Below, piece by piece: positions 17,567-27,555 of a DNA stretch of 32,630 nt. Source of the DNA: Candidatus Omnitrophota bacterium (GTDB lineage: Bacteria > Omnitrophota > Gorgyraeia > Zapsychrales > Zapsychraceae). The translations under genes were made by a program, and so were the position numbers. Numbering within the stretch: position 1 is the stretch's first letter; each line of letters starts with the position of its first letter. The notes under the pieces are model-generated. The model was not told where the DNA came from. It worked only from the letters and a program-made list of their open reading frames with translations, and did no database searches. The DNA is taken from NCBI GenBank assembly GCA_029567025.1, contig JAKQLT010000118.1:1-32630 (forward strand). The letters run 5' to 3'.

Positions 17567-19024
17567 ATGGATCTTATTTTTGAAAAAAGCGTGACAGGTG
17601 TTCGGGGATATATGAATCCTCAATTAGATGTTGATATCTTTAGTGAATTTCCTCAAGAATATCAACGACAAAAGCCATCTTTTTTGCCAGAATTATCTGA
17701 GCTTGATGTCGTTCGTCATTTTATGCAATTATCGCAAAGGAATTTTGGCGTTGATACAACTTTTTATCCTTTGGGGTCTTGCACCATGAAATATAATCCT
17801 AAATTTACAGAACGTATTGCGCAGATGCCGTCTTTTACCGAGATGCATCCTTTGTTGCCACAGTTGAAAAAAGCGGATCAATTAGTTCAAGGGTCGCTTG
17901 AGGTCTTGTTTGAATTAGAAAAATGGCTTTGTGAAATTACGGGGATGGATGCGTATACGATGCAACCTTTAGCAGGCGCGCATGGAGAAATGACAGGCGT
18001 TATGATGATGGCCGCGTATCATAAGGCCAAAGGCAATAAGAAAAAATATATTATTGTCCCGGATTCTTCGCATGGAACAAATCCAGCCACAGCGGCGATT
18101 GTCGGCTATGAATTGATTTCCATTTCTTCTGATAAAGACGGGGTTATGGATCTGAAGGAACTTAAAAAGCATCTTAATTCTCAGATCGCGGGAATGATGC
18201 TAACGTGTCCTGATACGCACGGTGTTTTTAATGTTCATATTGATGAAATTGCTCATTTAGTTCATTCGATGGACGGGTTGATGTATTATGATGGAGCAAA
18301 TCTCAATGCGATTCTCGGTCGATGTCGTCCAGGTGATTTAGGTTTTGATATTGTGCATGTGAATATTCATAAAACTTTTTCAACACCGCATGGCGGGGGA
18401 GGGCCAGGAGCTGGACCTGTTGGGGTAAAAAAGGATTTAATTCCTTTTTTGCCAGTCTCTCGCGTGATTAAAAAAGAAGATGGCAGCTATCGACTTAATT
18501 ATGATTATCCAGATTCTATTGGTTATATTTCTTCTTTTTATGGCAATTTTGGAATTTTATTGCGAGCGTATGCGTATATTCTTCTTTTAGGGCAAGAAGG
18601 ATTAAAACAAGTCAGTAATCACGCTGTTTTAAACGCGAATTATATGAAAAAACGTTTGGAAAAATATTTTAAGGTTGCTTTTGATCGGATTTGTATGCAT
18701 GAATGTGTTTTTTCAGCTTCCCAACAAGCTGAACGTGGCGTTCACGCGATTGATATTGCTAAATATTTGATTGATCAAGGCGTTCATCCGCCGACGGTTT
18801 ATTTTCCTCTTACGGTTAAAGAATCTATTATGATCGAGCCGACAGAAACAGAATCAAAATCGACGATGGATCGCTTCATTGATCTGATGATTAAGGCCGA
18901 TGAATTAAGCCAGACGAATCCGGAAATGTTTCACGACTTGCCTAAAAATATGCCTATCAGCCGTCCAGATGAAGTAAAAGCGGCTATGGATATTGATACG
19001 AATTATTTTATGAAACAATCATAA
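17567..19024 (+). CDS. gcvPB: Glycine dehydrogenase (decarboxylating) subunit 2
   Basis: FYPLGSCTMKYNPK, MQPLAGAHGEMTG, PLP-Lys motif VNIHKTFSTPHGGGGPGAGPVGV. Confidence 0.95.
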   Translation: MDLIFEKSVTGVRGYMNPQLDVDIFSEFPQEYQRQKPSFLPELSELDVVRHFMQLSQRNFGVDTTFYPLGSCTMKYNPKFTERIAQMPSFTEMHPLLPQLKKADQLVQGSLEVLFELEKWLCEITGMDAYTMQPLAGAHGEMTGVMMMAAYHKAKGNKKKYIIVPDSSHGTNPATAAIVGYELISISSDKDGVMDLKELKKHLNSQIAGMMLTCPDTHGVFNVHIDEIAHLVHSMDGLMYYDGANLNAILGRCRPGDLGFDIVHVNIHKTFSTPHGGGGPGAGPVGVKKDLIPFLPVSRVIKKEDGSYRLNYDYPDSIGYISSFYGNFGILLRAYAYILLLGQEGLKQVSNHAVLNANYMKKRLEKYFKVAFDRICMHECVFSASQQAERGVHAIDIAKYLIDQGVHPPTVYFPLTVKESIMIEPTETESKSTMDRFIDLMIKADELSQTNPEMFHDLPKNMPISRPDEVKAAMDIDTNYFMKQS

Positions 19025-19032
19025 AAATTTTT

Positions 19033-19782
19033 ATGCTCTCAAAAGATTTATCTTTTTCAAATCCAGAAAAAAATATTTTATTAGATGAGGTCCTTTTTTA
19101 TTTGGCGGAAAATGATAAATCAGATCCGATATTGCGTTTTTGGGAAATGACAGATCCATGTCTTGTGTTAGGAAGGGCTTCTAATGAAGAAGATGATTTG
19201 TTCTTGGATAATATTTTAGAAGACAATTTAAAAGTTTTGCGACGATGTTCCGGGGGAGGGACAGTTTATCAGGCCAAAGGATGTTTGAATTACGCGCTTA
19301 TTCTTCCAAGAACATTCAATTCTCATTTGGCTTATTTAAAAGGTTCGTATGAATTTATTGTGGATTACATTATTAGAGCGTTAGGATCTTTAAATGTTCA
19401 AGCTGAATTTAGGCCTATTTCTGATATTGCTTTAAAAATAAATAATAAAAAGATTTCAGGTAACGCGCAAAAACGTGGCAGGCGTTTTATTTTGCATCAC
19501 GGCACGATTTTGTATGGTTTAGATTTTAATCCCCTAGAGCGATATTTAAGAATTCCTAAAAATGTCCCTGAATATCGTCAGGGTCGGTCTCATCAGGATT
19601 TTGTAGCAAATGTTCCTGTTGGGATTAAAGAATTGAAAACCGCGATCAAAAATGTTTTTTGTGTTTCCGAAGAACAGAACACTTTAACATCCGCAGAAGA
19701 AAAAACGTTGCGGCATTTTTTAGAGAATAAAAGTCCTTTTGTTTCGTTTGAAAATTTTTTCCAGAGTCCTCATTATGCATAA
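19033..19782 (+). CDS. Lipoate-protein ligase A family protein
   Basis: RRCSGGGTVYQAKGCLNYALI, KISGNAQKRGRRFILHHGTIL; adjacent to gcv genes. Confidence 0.88.
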   Translation: MLSKDLSFSNPEKNILLDEVLFYLAENDKSDPILRFWEMTDPCLVLGRASNEEDDLFLDNILEDNLKVLRRCSGGGTVYQAKGCLNYALILPRTFNSHLAYLKGSYEFIVDYIIRALGSLNVQAEFRPISDIALKINNKKISGNAQKRGRRFILHHGTILYGLDFNPLERYLRIPKNVPEYRQGRSHQDFVANVPVGIKELKTAIKNVFCVSEEQNTLTSAEEKTLRHFLENKSPFVSFENFFQSPHYA

Positions 19783-20194
19783 GAAAATCTTTATTTATTT
19801 TGTTTTTTTTCTTTTTGGGGTTGTTTTTTTTGCGTTTGCGCAAGAAACCGTTATGGAGGGAGAGTCTTTGAGCTTTAAGGAGTCAGAAAAGGTTGTGGAA
19901 AGGCCACAAAAATCTTATTTTTTAGAAGATGCAGAGGTTTTTAAGAAAAAAGTTTATGAGTTGCTTGTTTCTCAGAAAGAAGTTTCGAATGAAATTGAAA
20001 AGAGATATGATGAAAACACGGATGGAAAATTACAGGAAAAGGAGCTTAAGGCTTTTTGGTTTGATATTGTTTTTGTTGTTGAAAGAAGATCCTGGGTTAA
20101 TGTTAATTCGGAGTTTATAAGGATTTTCGATCTGGATAAAGATGGGCGTATTAATTTGCAAGAATCGTTTGAGATTAAAAAATTTCTTCGTTAA
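19775..20194 (+). CDS. Exported EF-hand protein
   Basis: Signal peptide MHKKIFIYFVFFLFGVVFFAFAQ; EF-hand loops DENTDGKLQEKE and DLDKDGRINLQE. ATG 19775 overlaps the ligase stop. Confidence 0.75.
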   Translation: MHKKIFIYFVFFLFGVVFFAFAQETVMEGESLSFKESEKVVERPQKSYFLEDAEVFKKKVYELLVSQKEVSNEIEKRYDENTDGKLQEKELKAFWFDIVFVVERRSWVNVNSEFIRIFDLDKDGRINLQESFEIKKFLR

Positions 20195-20216
20195 AATGAT
20201 GTATGAAGGATTCAGG

Positions 20217-21482
20217 ATGAGAGTTAAAAAAAAGAAGGTCTGTTTATTAGTTGTATTTTTTTTATTTTGCGGAGGTTTTCTGGAAATGTCTTTTGCTGAT
20301 ACTGAAAATAAAGATGATGTCCTTACGTCTTATGTGGATTTTTTGAAGAAAGTTTATGAAACAATGGATCAACATTATTATCAGCCGGTTTCTCGTGAAT
20401 CCTTTGAGGAGTTTTTGAGTGATTTTTCCTCTAAAATATATGCTCAATTAAAAGAATTAAAAAAAACAGATGATTATGTCCGATGGCGAAGCGCAGATCT
20501 TTTAGTCAAAAAACTTAAGACGCAAGAAGATGTTTTTTCCGCCTTTTATCCTCCCAAACCAGCTCAAGAATTTAAACAAGAGGCATTATCGCAAAGGATT
20601 GACTTGGGGATTACGGGTCAATTGACAGCGACGGGATTTCAAATAACACAAGTAGAGCCGCGTTCGGATGCTTACGGCAAAGGTTTAAGGCCTCAAGACA
20701 TTTTGCTTAAGATTGACGGAGCGGATGTCTTATCTTTATCTCAAGAGAAGATAGAAGATCTTTTAATCCCGAAAGAAGGGGCAACAGTAAGGCTGGATTT
20801 TTTATCGTCAGAAGATCAATTGGTCCGCGCTATTGATGCTATCAGTAAGGAATATTTCAAGCAGACGGTCTTTCCTTTTACGACAAAAATACCAGAGATT
20901 TACGGATTAGAGATCCGCAATTTTAATCGTATGACAGGTGAAGATATTTTTCGTTTTATGGAGCTTTTTAAACAGCGTGGTGAAATTAAAGGATTAATAT
21001 TGGATTTGCGTAATAATCCTGGAGGGCCTCCGTTAGCGGCAAGAGAATTATCCTCTTTTTTCTTAAAAGGAGGTGAAGATTTTGCATATTTTCATAAGCG
21101 AGGAGAAGAAAAATCACTTTTAGATGTTCCTTTATTGCCACAGCAGTATCATTATGACGGGCCTATGGTTATTTTGGTTAATGAAAAAAGCGGTAGCTCC
21201 TCAGAATTATTTTCTGGTATTATGCAAAGGCGTGGACGGGCTTTTGTTATAGGGACTAATACCGCCGGACAAGTCATGCTTAAAAGCATGTTCCCTTTTG
21301 AGGATAATTCAATGGTGCTTTTGATTACGTCGCGGGGGTATCACCCTGATGGGATGCCGTTTAGTTTTAATGGTGTTGTTCCTAACAAGGCCTTAAATCC
21401 AGAAGAAATAAACAATATTATCGATTACGCGACTTTATATCTTGTTTATATAAATAATCAGAAAAATTCTTCATCCGAGTAA
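20217..21482 (+). CDS. Exported S41-family (carboxyl-terminal processing) peptidase with PDZ domain
   Basis: Signal peptide; PDZ ITQVEPRSDAYGKGLRPQDILLKIDGADV; GLILDLRNNPGGPP; NEKSGSSSELFSGIMQRRGRAFVIGTNTAGQ. Confidence 0.87.
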   Translation: MRVKKKKVCLLVVFFLFCGGFLEMSFADTENKDDVLTSYVDFLKKVYETMDQHYYQPVSRESFEEFLSDFSSKIYAQLKELKKTDDYVRWRSADLLVKKLKTQEDVFSAFYPPKPAQEFKQEALSQRIDLGITGQLTATGFQITQVEPRSDAYGKGLRPQDILLKIDGADVLSLSQEKIEDLLIPKEGATVRLDFLSSEDQLVRAIDAISKEYFKQTVFPFTTKIPEIYGLEIRNFNRMTGEDIFRFMELFKQRGEIKGLILDLRNNPGGPPLAARELSSFFLKGGEDFAYFHKRGEEKSLLDVPLLPQQYHYDGPMVILVNEKSGSSSELFSGIMQRRGRAFVIGTNTAGQVMLKSMFPFEDNSMVLLITSRGYHPDGMPFSFNGVVPNKALNPEEINNIIDYATLYLVYINNQKNSSSE

Positions 21483-21492
21483 TATATTTTTT

Positions 21493-22203
21493 ATGGCTCA
21501 GAAAATTCTTATTATTGTTCCAGCTTATAATGAAGAAAGTAATATTGGTAAAACCATTGATGATATTATGGCCTCTGGCCAGACGGCCACAATTCTTGTT
21601 GTCAATGATTGTTCGAAGGACCAAACTGCTCAAAAAGTTTTAGAGAAATCTGTTATGTTGATTTCTTTGCCTTACAATTTGGGAATCGGCGGTGCAGTCC
21701 AGACAGGATTTCGTTATGCTGATGATAATCATTATGATGTGGCTGTTCAAATTGATGGCGATTATCAACATGATGCCGCCTATTTAAAAGATCTTCTGCG
21801 TCCTCTTTGCGACGATAAAGTTGATATGACAATTGGTAGCCGATTTTTACCGCCATTTTCTTCTTATCAATCATCATTTTTGCGACGATTTGGAATTACT
21901 TTTTTTGCGCGTTTAATTAGTTTTTTAATAAAAGAACACATAACAGACCCGACATCCGGGTATCGCGCGTTTAATAAAAAATTGATTAAAATTTTTGCGA
22001 AATATTACCCGCACGATTTTCCAGAACCTGAGGCAATTTTGATCGCAAAACGATACAAGGCGCGCATTAAAGAAATTCCTGTTCAAATGCGTGAACGTTT
22101 GGGGGGGCAAAGTTCCATTCGATATTTAAAAACTTTTTATTATATGGTTAAAGTTACTTTAGCTATTGTTTTGGATAAATTAAAAGAGAGAAAGGAATTA
22201 TAA
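21493..22203 (+). CDS. Family 2 glycosyltransferase (dolichyl-phosphate mannosyltransferase-like)
   Basis: ILIIVPAYNEESNIGKTIDDI, LVVNDCSKDQT, NLGIGGAVQTGFRYA, QIDGDYQHD, DPTSGYRAFN. Confidence 0.9.
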   Translation: MAQKILIIVPAYNEESNIGKTIDDIMASGQTATILVVNDCSKDQTAQKVLEKSVMLISLPYNLGIGGAVQTGFRYADDNHYDVAVQIDGDYQHDAAYLKDLLRPLCDDKVDMTIGSRFLPPFSSYQSSFLRRFGITFFARLISFLIKEHITDPTSGYRAFNKKLIKIFAKYYPHDFPEPEAILIAKRYKARIKEIPVQMRERLGGQSSIRYLKTFYYMVKVTLAIVLDKLKERKEL

Positions 22204-22205
22204 AT

Positions 22206-22562
22206 ATGTCTGTCAAAATTTTAGCTTTGGGCTTTGGTCTTGTTATTTTATTTTCTGTCCTGGAATTAATTCGGAAGGAGAAACTAACTTTTAAATATGC
22301 CTTAGGATGGCTCGTGATTGGTATCGTAGCCATTTTTTCCTCTATTTTTGAAACTGTTATTTTTAAAACCGCTTCTTTTTTGGGATTTAAGCTTCCCAGT
22401 AATTTTATTTTCTTTTCTTTGTTGAGTGTTTTTATTCTCTTTAGTCTTTTATTAACTGTTTTTTTATGCCAGCAGAATAATCGCAATGATCTTATGGCCC
22501 AAAAAATAGGAATTTTAGAATTAGAAATTGAGAAGTTGAAAAGAAAGATAAACAAAGAGTAG
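22206..22562 (+). CDS. DUF2304-family membrane protein
   Basis: Three hydrophobic helices then a charged coiled tail; immediately after a GT2, a typical context for this family. Confidence 0.7.
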   Translation: MSVKILALGFGLVILFSVLELIRKEKLTFKYALGWLVIGIVAIFSSIFETVIFKTASFLGFKLPSNFIFFSLLSVFILFSLLLTVFLCQQNNRNDLMAQKIGILELEIEKLKRKINKE

Positions 22563-22563
22563 T

Positions 22564-23229
22564 ATGGAACAAAAAAAATTACCTCAATCGCATCATTGGA
22601 ATTATTTTTGGAGTTCGGATAAGACTAAGTCTTTTATTCAAGAAAGCTGGTCCAAACGAAGGATCATGCGTGTTTTATCTTATTATATTAAAGAAGGTCA
22701 AAATGTTTTAGATGCTGGGTGTGGTAGTGGTTTTTTTTCCAAATATTTTTGCGATCAACGGATGAATGTCTTTTCATTGGATTATTCACAAGAGGCTTTA
22801 GCCCTAACAAAGGCAAGAACATCTTCCCGTGTAACAATTTTAGAAAAAGATTTGTTAAGTGAGGATTTTTCGAAAAGTATCGGGAAAAAGTTTGATATTA
22901 TTTTTTCAGATGGATTATTGGAGCATTTCACCAAAGACCAACAAGATGTAATTCTAAAGAATTTGAAAAATATTTTGTCCGAGAAAGGATTGCTTATAAC
23001 GTTTATCCCTAATCGATGGTCGCTGTGGCAGTTGCTTCGTCCTTTTTTCATGCCTGGCATTGAAGAAAGGCCAATGACGATAAAACAATTAGTTGATTTG
23101 AATGTCCGTCATGGATTGACCGTGAAACAGCAAGGAGGTATCAATGTTTTTCCTTTTCGATTTTCTCCGGATAAAATTTTAGGAAGATATTTAGGAATGC
23201 TTCTTTTCACGATTGCAGAAAAAAAATGA
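22564..23229 (+). CDS. Class I SAM-dependent methyltransferase
   Basis: NVLDAGCGSGFFSKYFC, DIIFSDGLLEHFTKDQQ. Confidence 0.88.
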   Translation: MEQKKLPQSHHWNYFWSSDKTKSFIQESWSKRRIMRVLSYYIKEGQNVLDAGCGSGFFSKYFCDQRMNVFSLDYSQEALALTKARTSSRVTILEKDLLSEDFSKSIGKKFDIIFSDGLLEHFTKDQQDVILKNLKNILSEKGLLITFIPNRWSLWQLLRPFFMPGIEERPMTIKQLVDLNVRHGLTVKQQGGINVFPFRFSPDKILGRYLGMLLFTIAEKK

Positions 23230-24233
23230 ACGTCACGCCCATTACCATTATAATTCCTGTTTTTAATTCTGAAAAAACAATTGCTAAAACATTAGAAGCT
23301 GTTTTGAACCAATCTTATCCGAATGTTGAGATTATTGTGGTTGATGATGGCTCCACAGATTCGACGGCAAAGATTATTGAGATGTTTATAGAGATTAGCA
23401 GAGCCGATAATAAAAAAGTTATTTCCGTTTATCAAAATAATGCGGGGCCTGCTTCGGCTCGCAATCGCGGTGCAAAAGAGGCCAACACGGAAATTATTTT
23501 TTTCACGGACTCCGATTGTGTTCCTCATCAAAATTGGATTGAGCAGTCTTTAGATGCTTTTAAAGATAAAAGTGTTGCTGTTGTCGCTGGAAGCTATGGC
23601 ATTGCAAATGCAGAATTTCTTTTGGCGCGATGTGTTTATCAGGAAATCCTTTATCGGCATAAGTATTTAATGCCGCAATATCCTAAGTCCTTCGGTAGTT
23701 ATAACTTTGGGATTAGAAAGAAGATTTTTGAAGAAGTCGGCGGGTTCAATCAAAATTATCGTTATGCCAGCGGTGAAGATAATGACCTAAGTTATAAAAT
23801 TTTAAAAGCAGGTTATAAAATTTATTTTGAAAAAAAATCATTGGTGGACCATTATCATCCGACGCAGTTAAAAAAATATTTAAAGGAGCAGTTTCGTCAT
23901 GGTTTTTGGCGTTTTAAAATGTATCAGGACCATCCTGCCATGATAAAGGGCGATGATTACACTTTTGGGAAAGATATTATTGAAATTCCTTGGGCAGGAT
24001 TTATCCTAATGTCTTTGTTTTTAAGTCTTTTTGGCTTTATTCCAATTGAGATATTTTTGTGGCTATCAATTTTTCTTTTGATGATGGAGATTTATTACGC
24101 TATTTTTATGGCCCAAGAGAATCAAGAGAGGTTTTATTTAGGGTTTGTTATGTTTTTAAGGTCTTTTGCCAGAATGTTAGGTTTTGTAAAAGGCGGATTA
24201 TATTATTTAAATAATATTATAATAAATATTTGA
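23226..24233 (+). CDS. Family 2 glycosyltransferase with C-terminal membrane helices
   Basis: TIIIPVFNSEKTIAKTLEAVLNQSYPNVEIIVVDDGSTDST, FFTDSDCVPHQNWIEQ; 4-bp overlap with previous gene. Confidence 0.9.
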   Translation: MNVTPITIIIPVFNSEKTIAKTLEAVLNQSYPNVEIIVVDDGSTDSTAKIIEMFIEISRADNKKVISVYQNNAGPASARNRGAKEANTEIIFFTDSDCVPHQNWIEQSLDAFKDKSVAVVAGSYGIANAEFLLARCVYQEILYRHKYLMPQYPKSFGSYNFGIRKKIFEEVGGFNQNYRYASGEDNDLSYKILKAGYKIYFEKKSLVDHYHPTQLKKYLKEQFRHGFWRFKMYQDHPAMIKGDDYTFGKDIIEIPWAGFILMSLFLSLFGFIPIEIFLWLSIFLLMMEIYYAIFMAQENQERFYLGFVMFLRSFARMLGFVKGGLYYLNNIIINI

Positions 24234-24257
24234 TTGAAAATTTTAATATGTTAGAAT
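24230..24257 (+). promoter_or_regulatory. Putative sigma70-type promoter for the ExeA-like/secretin operon
   Basis: TTGATT - 16 bp - TAGAAT upstream of 24309. Confidence 0.35.
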
Positions 24258-24308
24258 GCTTTTGTCTTAATTTTTTTTAATTTTTTTCACAACTTTGTTA
24301 AGGTTTTT

Positions 24309-25259
24309 ATGCTTGACGATCGTAGAATCAAAAGCATTTCCCCTGGAAAAAGTTTAGGATATTATTCTGTTCTTGGCCTTGAAAAAGAACCTTTCGCGAC
24401 AAGTCCTGACCCAGAATTCTTTTATCATACTCGAGAGCACGATCTTGCATTAACGAATCTTTTGATAGAGCTTCGTTTGCGGCGAGGTCTGTCTGTGATT
24501 TTTGGAGATGTCGGCACAGGTAAGACGACTCTTTCTCGAAAACTTTTACATGAGCTCAATAAGCGTGGCGATATGATTTTTCATATGATTCTTGATCCTT
24601 CATTTACCGGACAAGATCAATTTTTGATTTCTTTGGTCCGCAATTTTAATATTAACTTGCCCAAAGATTGCGATATGCAACATTTGGATATTTTAGAATT
24701 ACGCGATACTATTGAAAATTTTTTGCTTGAGAAAACATTAAAGGAAAATCGAACGATTATTCTTTTAATTGATGAAGCCCAGAAATTAGATTTAACAACT
24801 CTTGAGACTTTAAGGATTCTTTTGAACTTTGAGACTAATGATCAGAAATTGATTCAGCTTGTTCTTTTAGGGCAGCTCGAATTGTATTCTAAAGTGGTTC
24901 ATATGAATAATTTTATTGACCGGATTAGTTTTAAATTTACGTTGAATCCATTGGATGTTAAGGAAACGGGAGACCTGATACGTTTTCGTATTAAGAAAGC
25001 CGGGTATAAATTGGAAAGAGAATTATTTTCGCAAGATGCGATTAGCGAAATTTATAATTACACAAAAGGATATCCCAGAAAAATAAATATGCTTTGTTAT
25101 AAATGTTTAAAGGAAATTATTTTGCAAAATTGTTTCATGGTTGATCAAAAAATTGTGCAAGAAGTTCTTTTAAAAGAACAACAATGGTTAGCCGCGGCTC
25201 AAAGCTCGACGGAAAATAATTTCAATATTAAGGAGATAAAATTAGCACAAAATAATTAA
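24309..25259 (+). CDS. ExeA/GspA-like AAA ATPase
   Basis: YYSVLGLEKEPFATSPDPEFFYHTREHDLALTNL, GDVGTGKTTLSRKLL, ILLIDEAQKL, LVLLGQLEL. Confidence 0.88.
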   Translation: MLDDRRIKSISPGKSLGYYSVLGLEKEPFATSPDPEFFYHTREHDLALTNLLIELRLRRGLSVIFGDVGTGKTTLSRKLLHELNKRGDMIFHMILDPSFTGQDQFLISLVRNFNINLPKDCDMQHLDILELRDTIENFLLEKTLKENRTIILLIDEAQKLDLTTLETLRILLNFETNDQKLIQLVLLGQLELYSKVVHMNNFIDRISFKFTLNPLDVKETGDLIRFRIKKAGYKLERELFSQDAISEIYNYTKGYPRKINMLCYKCLKEIILQNCFMVDQKIVQEVLLKEQQWLAAAQSSTENNFNIKEIKLAQNN

Positions 25260-25303
25260 ATTTTATCTTGAATGGTTATAACCTTATTATAAGATTATAT
25301 TAT

Positions 25304-25936
25304 ATGGTAGCCCAAAATAAAGAAACAGCGGAACAAAAACTTCTTAAAATGATAGAAATATCTTCTGATAAAGCTAACGTGGCAGGATTAAAGTCGGGAC
25401 AAGCATCCGTTTTTAATTTCAATGCCACTTCTTTTTTGAAAGTTTCCAATAAATTTTTGATCTTAGCCGTTATTGTTACCGGGGTTGTTTTTTTAAATGA
25501 GGTGCGATCTGGCGCAGATTTTTCAGAAAAAAATTTTTATGTTTCTGAAGCTCAAGGATCTTCCCAGAGCGGAGCGGGAGCGGTTCGACAAAATATTGTT
25601 GTTCCAGAAATTTCTTTTTATTTGGCCGCTATGAAAGATCGTAATATTTTTACTGCGTTCGAAAAAGGGCATATCAAGCAGGTTGTTGATGCTTCTGCAC
25701 AAAGTCGCCGTATTGCTCAAAAAACAAAAGGATTTCGATTGGTTGGTGTTTCATGGTTGGATAATGTAGAGACCGCATCAGTTATGTTAGAAAATGTTGA
25801 ACAGAAAAAAACTTACTTTTTGCAAAAGGGCGAAAAAGTAGGAGATATAATTGTAAAAACCATTTATGCCGACAGTGTTGCATTAGGCTATGAAAATGAG
25901 GAGATAATAATTGGCTATGATAAAACACAAAAGTAA
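25304..25936 (+). CDS. GspC-like inner-membrane component
   Basis: One TM helix (FLILAVIVTGVVFLNEV) then RNIF...GFRLVGVSWLDN...ASVMLEN...TYFLQKGEKVGDIIV, resembling a GspC HR domain; between ExeA-like and secretin genes. Confidence 0.6.
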   Translation: MVAQNKETAEQKLLKMIEISSDKANVAGLKSGQASVFNFNATSFLKVSNKFLILAVIVTGVVFLNEVRSGADFSEKNFYVSEAQGSSQSGAGAVRQNIVVPEISFYLAAMKDRNIFTAFEKGHIKQVVDASAQSRRIAQKTKGFRLVGVSWLDNVETASVMLENVEQKKTYFLQKGEKVGDIIVKTIYADSVALGYENEEIIIGYDKTQK

Positions 25937-27524
25937 TCCTAAAAGAAGAATGTTATTCTTCAGCGTTTTTGTTCTCGCCATTTTTTGTTTGATGATATCC
26001 ATTACAAATGTTTTCGCGCAAGCGCCTAAACCGATTGTTATTCCTTCAGAAGAAGAGCCTTTATTAGATCGCCTTGATAGAACGATTTCTTTGGACGTGA
26101 GAGATATGAATATTGTTGATATTGTTAAATTTCTTGCGCTTAAAGGTGATTTTAATGTTGTCATTAGTCCGTCAGTTGATGGTCGCGCAACCGTTCTTTT
26201 AAAACAAGTTTCTATTAAAGATGCTTTAGACATTGTTATTATTGCTAATAAATTAGCATATAAAATTGAAAAAAATATTGTTCAGATTATGACATCCGGA
26301 GAATTCGAGACATTGTTTGGCCGCAGTTTTGGCGATAAAAGAGAAGTCTCAATCGTTCATTTAAATTATTCCAAACCATCTTATGTTTTAGCGGCTTTAG
26401 ATAGCATTAGAAGCAATATTGGGAAAATTATTATTGATGAGGATACCGGATCTGTTGTGATTATTGATACTCCAGAAGCTATTGCCCAGATGAAAGTATC
26501 GATTGAAAAAATGGAAAAGCCATTAGAAACTTTTGTTTATTCTTTGCAATATGCGCGCGCTGATGTCGTTGCTGAAAAATTAAAATCTCGTATAGATGCT
26601 AAAGCGGTTGGCGCGATTACGTCCGATGAACGTTCTAATAAATTGATCGTCCGTGTTTTTCCTGGACGGCTTAAAGAAATTAAGGATTTGATTAAAGATT
26701 TAGATACTCCAACGAAAGAAGTTCTTGTTACGGCAAGAATTTTGCAAGTGGTTCTTAAACCTAAATATGATATGGGTATTGATTGGCAATTAGATTTTCG
26801 TAAAAGTTCAGATGACCAAATTAAGAAATTGAGCTTTCAAAATACTTATTTAAACAAAGATAATATGACTACCAATGATAAATTATATTCTCAATTTGGC
26901 CAAATTGCTTTTGGTGATTTCTCCCAAGATACTTTTGAATTTGCCATTCGTTCATTGGAGCAGGTGAGCGATGCAAAAATTCTTTCCAATCCGCAAATTC
27001 TTGTTACGAATAATCAAGAAGCCAGGATTCATGTGGGGGATACTGTTCCTTATATTATATCAACAACTTCTGGAACCGGGGATAATGCGATTACCAGTGA
27101 GGATGTTCGTTTTGTTGATGTTGGTTTAAAACTTAATGTTACTCCTAATATTAATGATGACGGTTATGTAACGATGCGTTTAAGACCAGAAATTTCAACA
27201 GTTGTTGGTTCTATTCAATCTCGCGCATCAAGCGGTATTCCTCAAGTGAATAAAACAGAAGTTGAAACAACTGTTATGGTTAAAGATGGAAATACAATTG
27301 TTATGGGCGGGCTTAAGAAAGATAATAAATCCCATTCGAAAAAAGGATTTCCTGTCTTAATGAATCTTCCTGTAGTAGGTCCTTTATTTGGACGTACGAG
27401 CGATGATTTTGAACAAACAGAAATCGTGATTCTTATTACTCCACATATCGTGACAGGAAATAATAAAGATTTTAATAAAATTAAAGGACAAATTAAACCT
27501 TATAAGGAATATACGACTAAATAA
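25917..27524 (+). CDS. Secretin (GspD/PilQ family)
   Basis: Signal peptide; VKFLALKGDFNVVISPSVDGRATV; ILVTNNQEARIHVGDTVPYI; VVGSIQSRASSGIPQVNKTEVETTVMVKDGNTIVMGGL; EIVILITPHIV. Confidence 0.92.
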   Translation: MIKHKSNPKRRMLFFSVFVLAIFCLMISITNVFAQAPKPIVIPSEEEPLLDRLDRTISLDVRDMNIVDIVKFLALKGDFNVVISPSVDGRATVLLKQVSIKDALDIVIIANKLAYKIEKNIVQIMTSGEFETLFGRSFGDKREVSIVHLNYSKPSYVLAALDSIRSNIGKIIIDEDTGSVVIIDTPEAIAQMKVSIEKMEKPLETFVYSLQYARADVVAEKLKSRIDAKAVGAITSDERSNKLIVRVFPGRLKEIKDLIKDLDTPTKEVLVTARILQVVLKPKYDMGIDWQLDFRKSSDDQIKKLSFQNTYLNKDNMTTNDKLYSQFGQIAFGDFSQDTFEFAIRSLEQVSDAKILSNPQILVTNNQEARIHVGDTVPYIISTTSGTGDNAITSEDVRFVDVGLKLNVTPNINDDGYVTMRLRPEISTVVGSIQSRASSGIPQVNKTEVETTVMVKDGNTIVMGGLKKDNKSHSKKGFPVLMNLPVVGPLFGRTSDDFEQTEIVILITPHIVTGNNKDFNKIKGQIKPYKEYTTK

Positions 27525-27555
27525 TCACACGTAACAACTCTTATCGAAAGAGGTT

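Noticed and set aside
22163-22555. 130-aa minus-strand ORF
   Set aside because: Fully antisense to the DUF2304-like gene; no recognisable motif or RBS.
25883-26233. 116-aa minus-strand ORF
   Set aside because: Antisense to the secretin N-terminus; shadow ORF.
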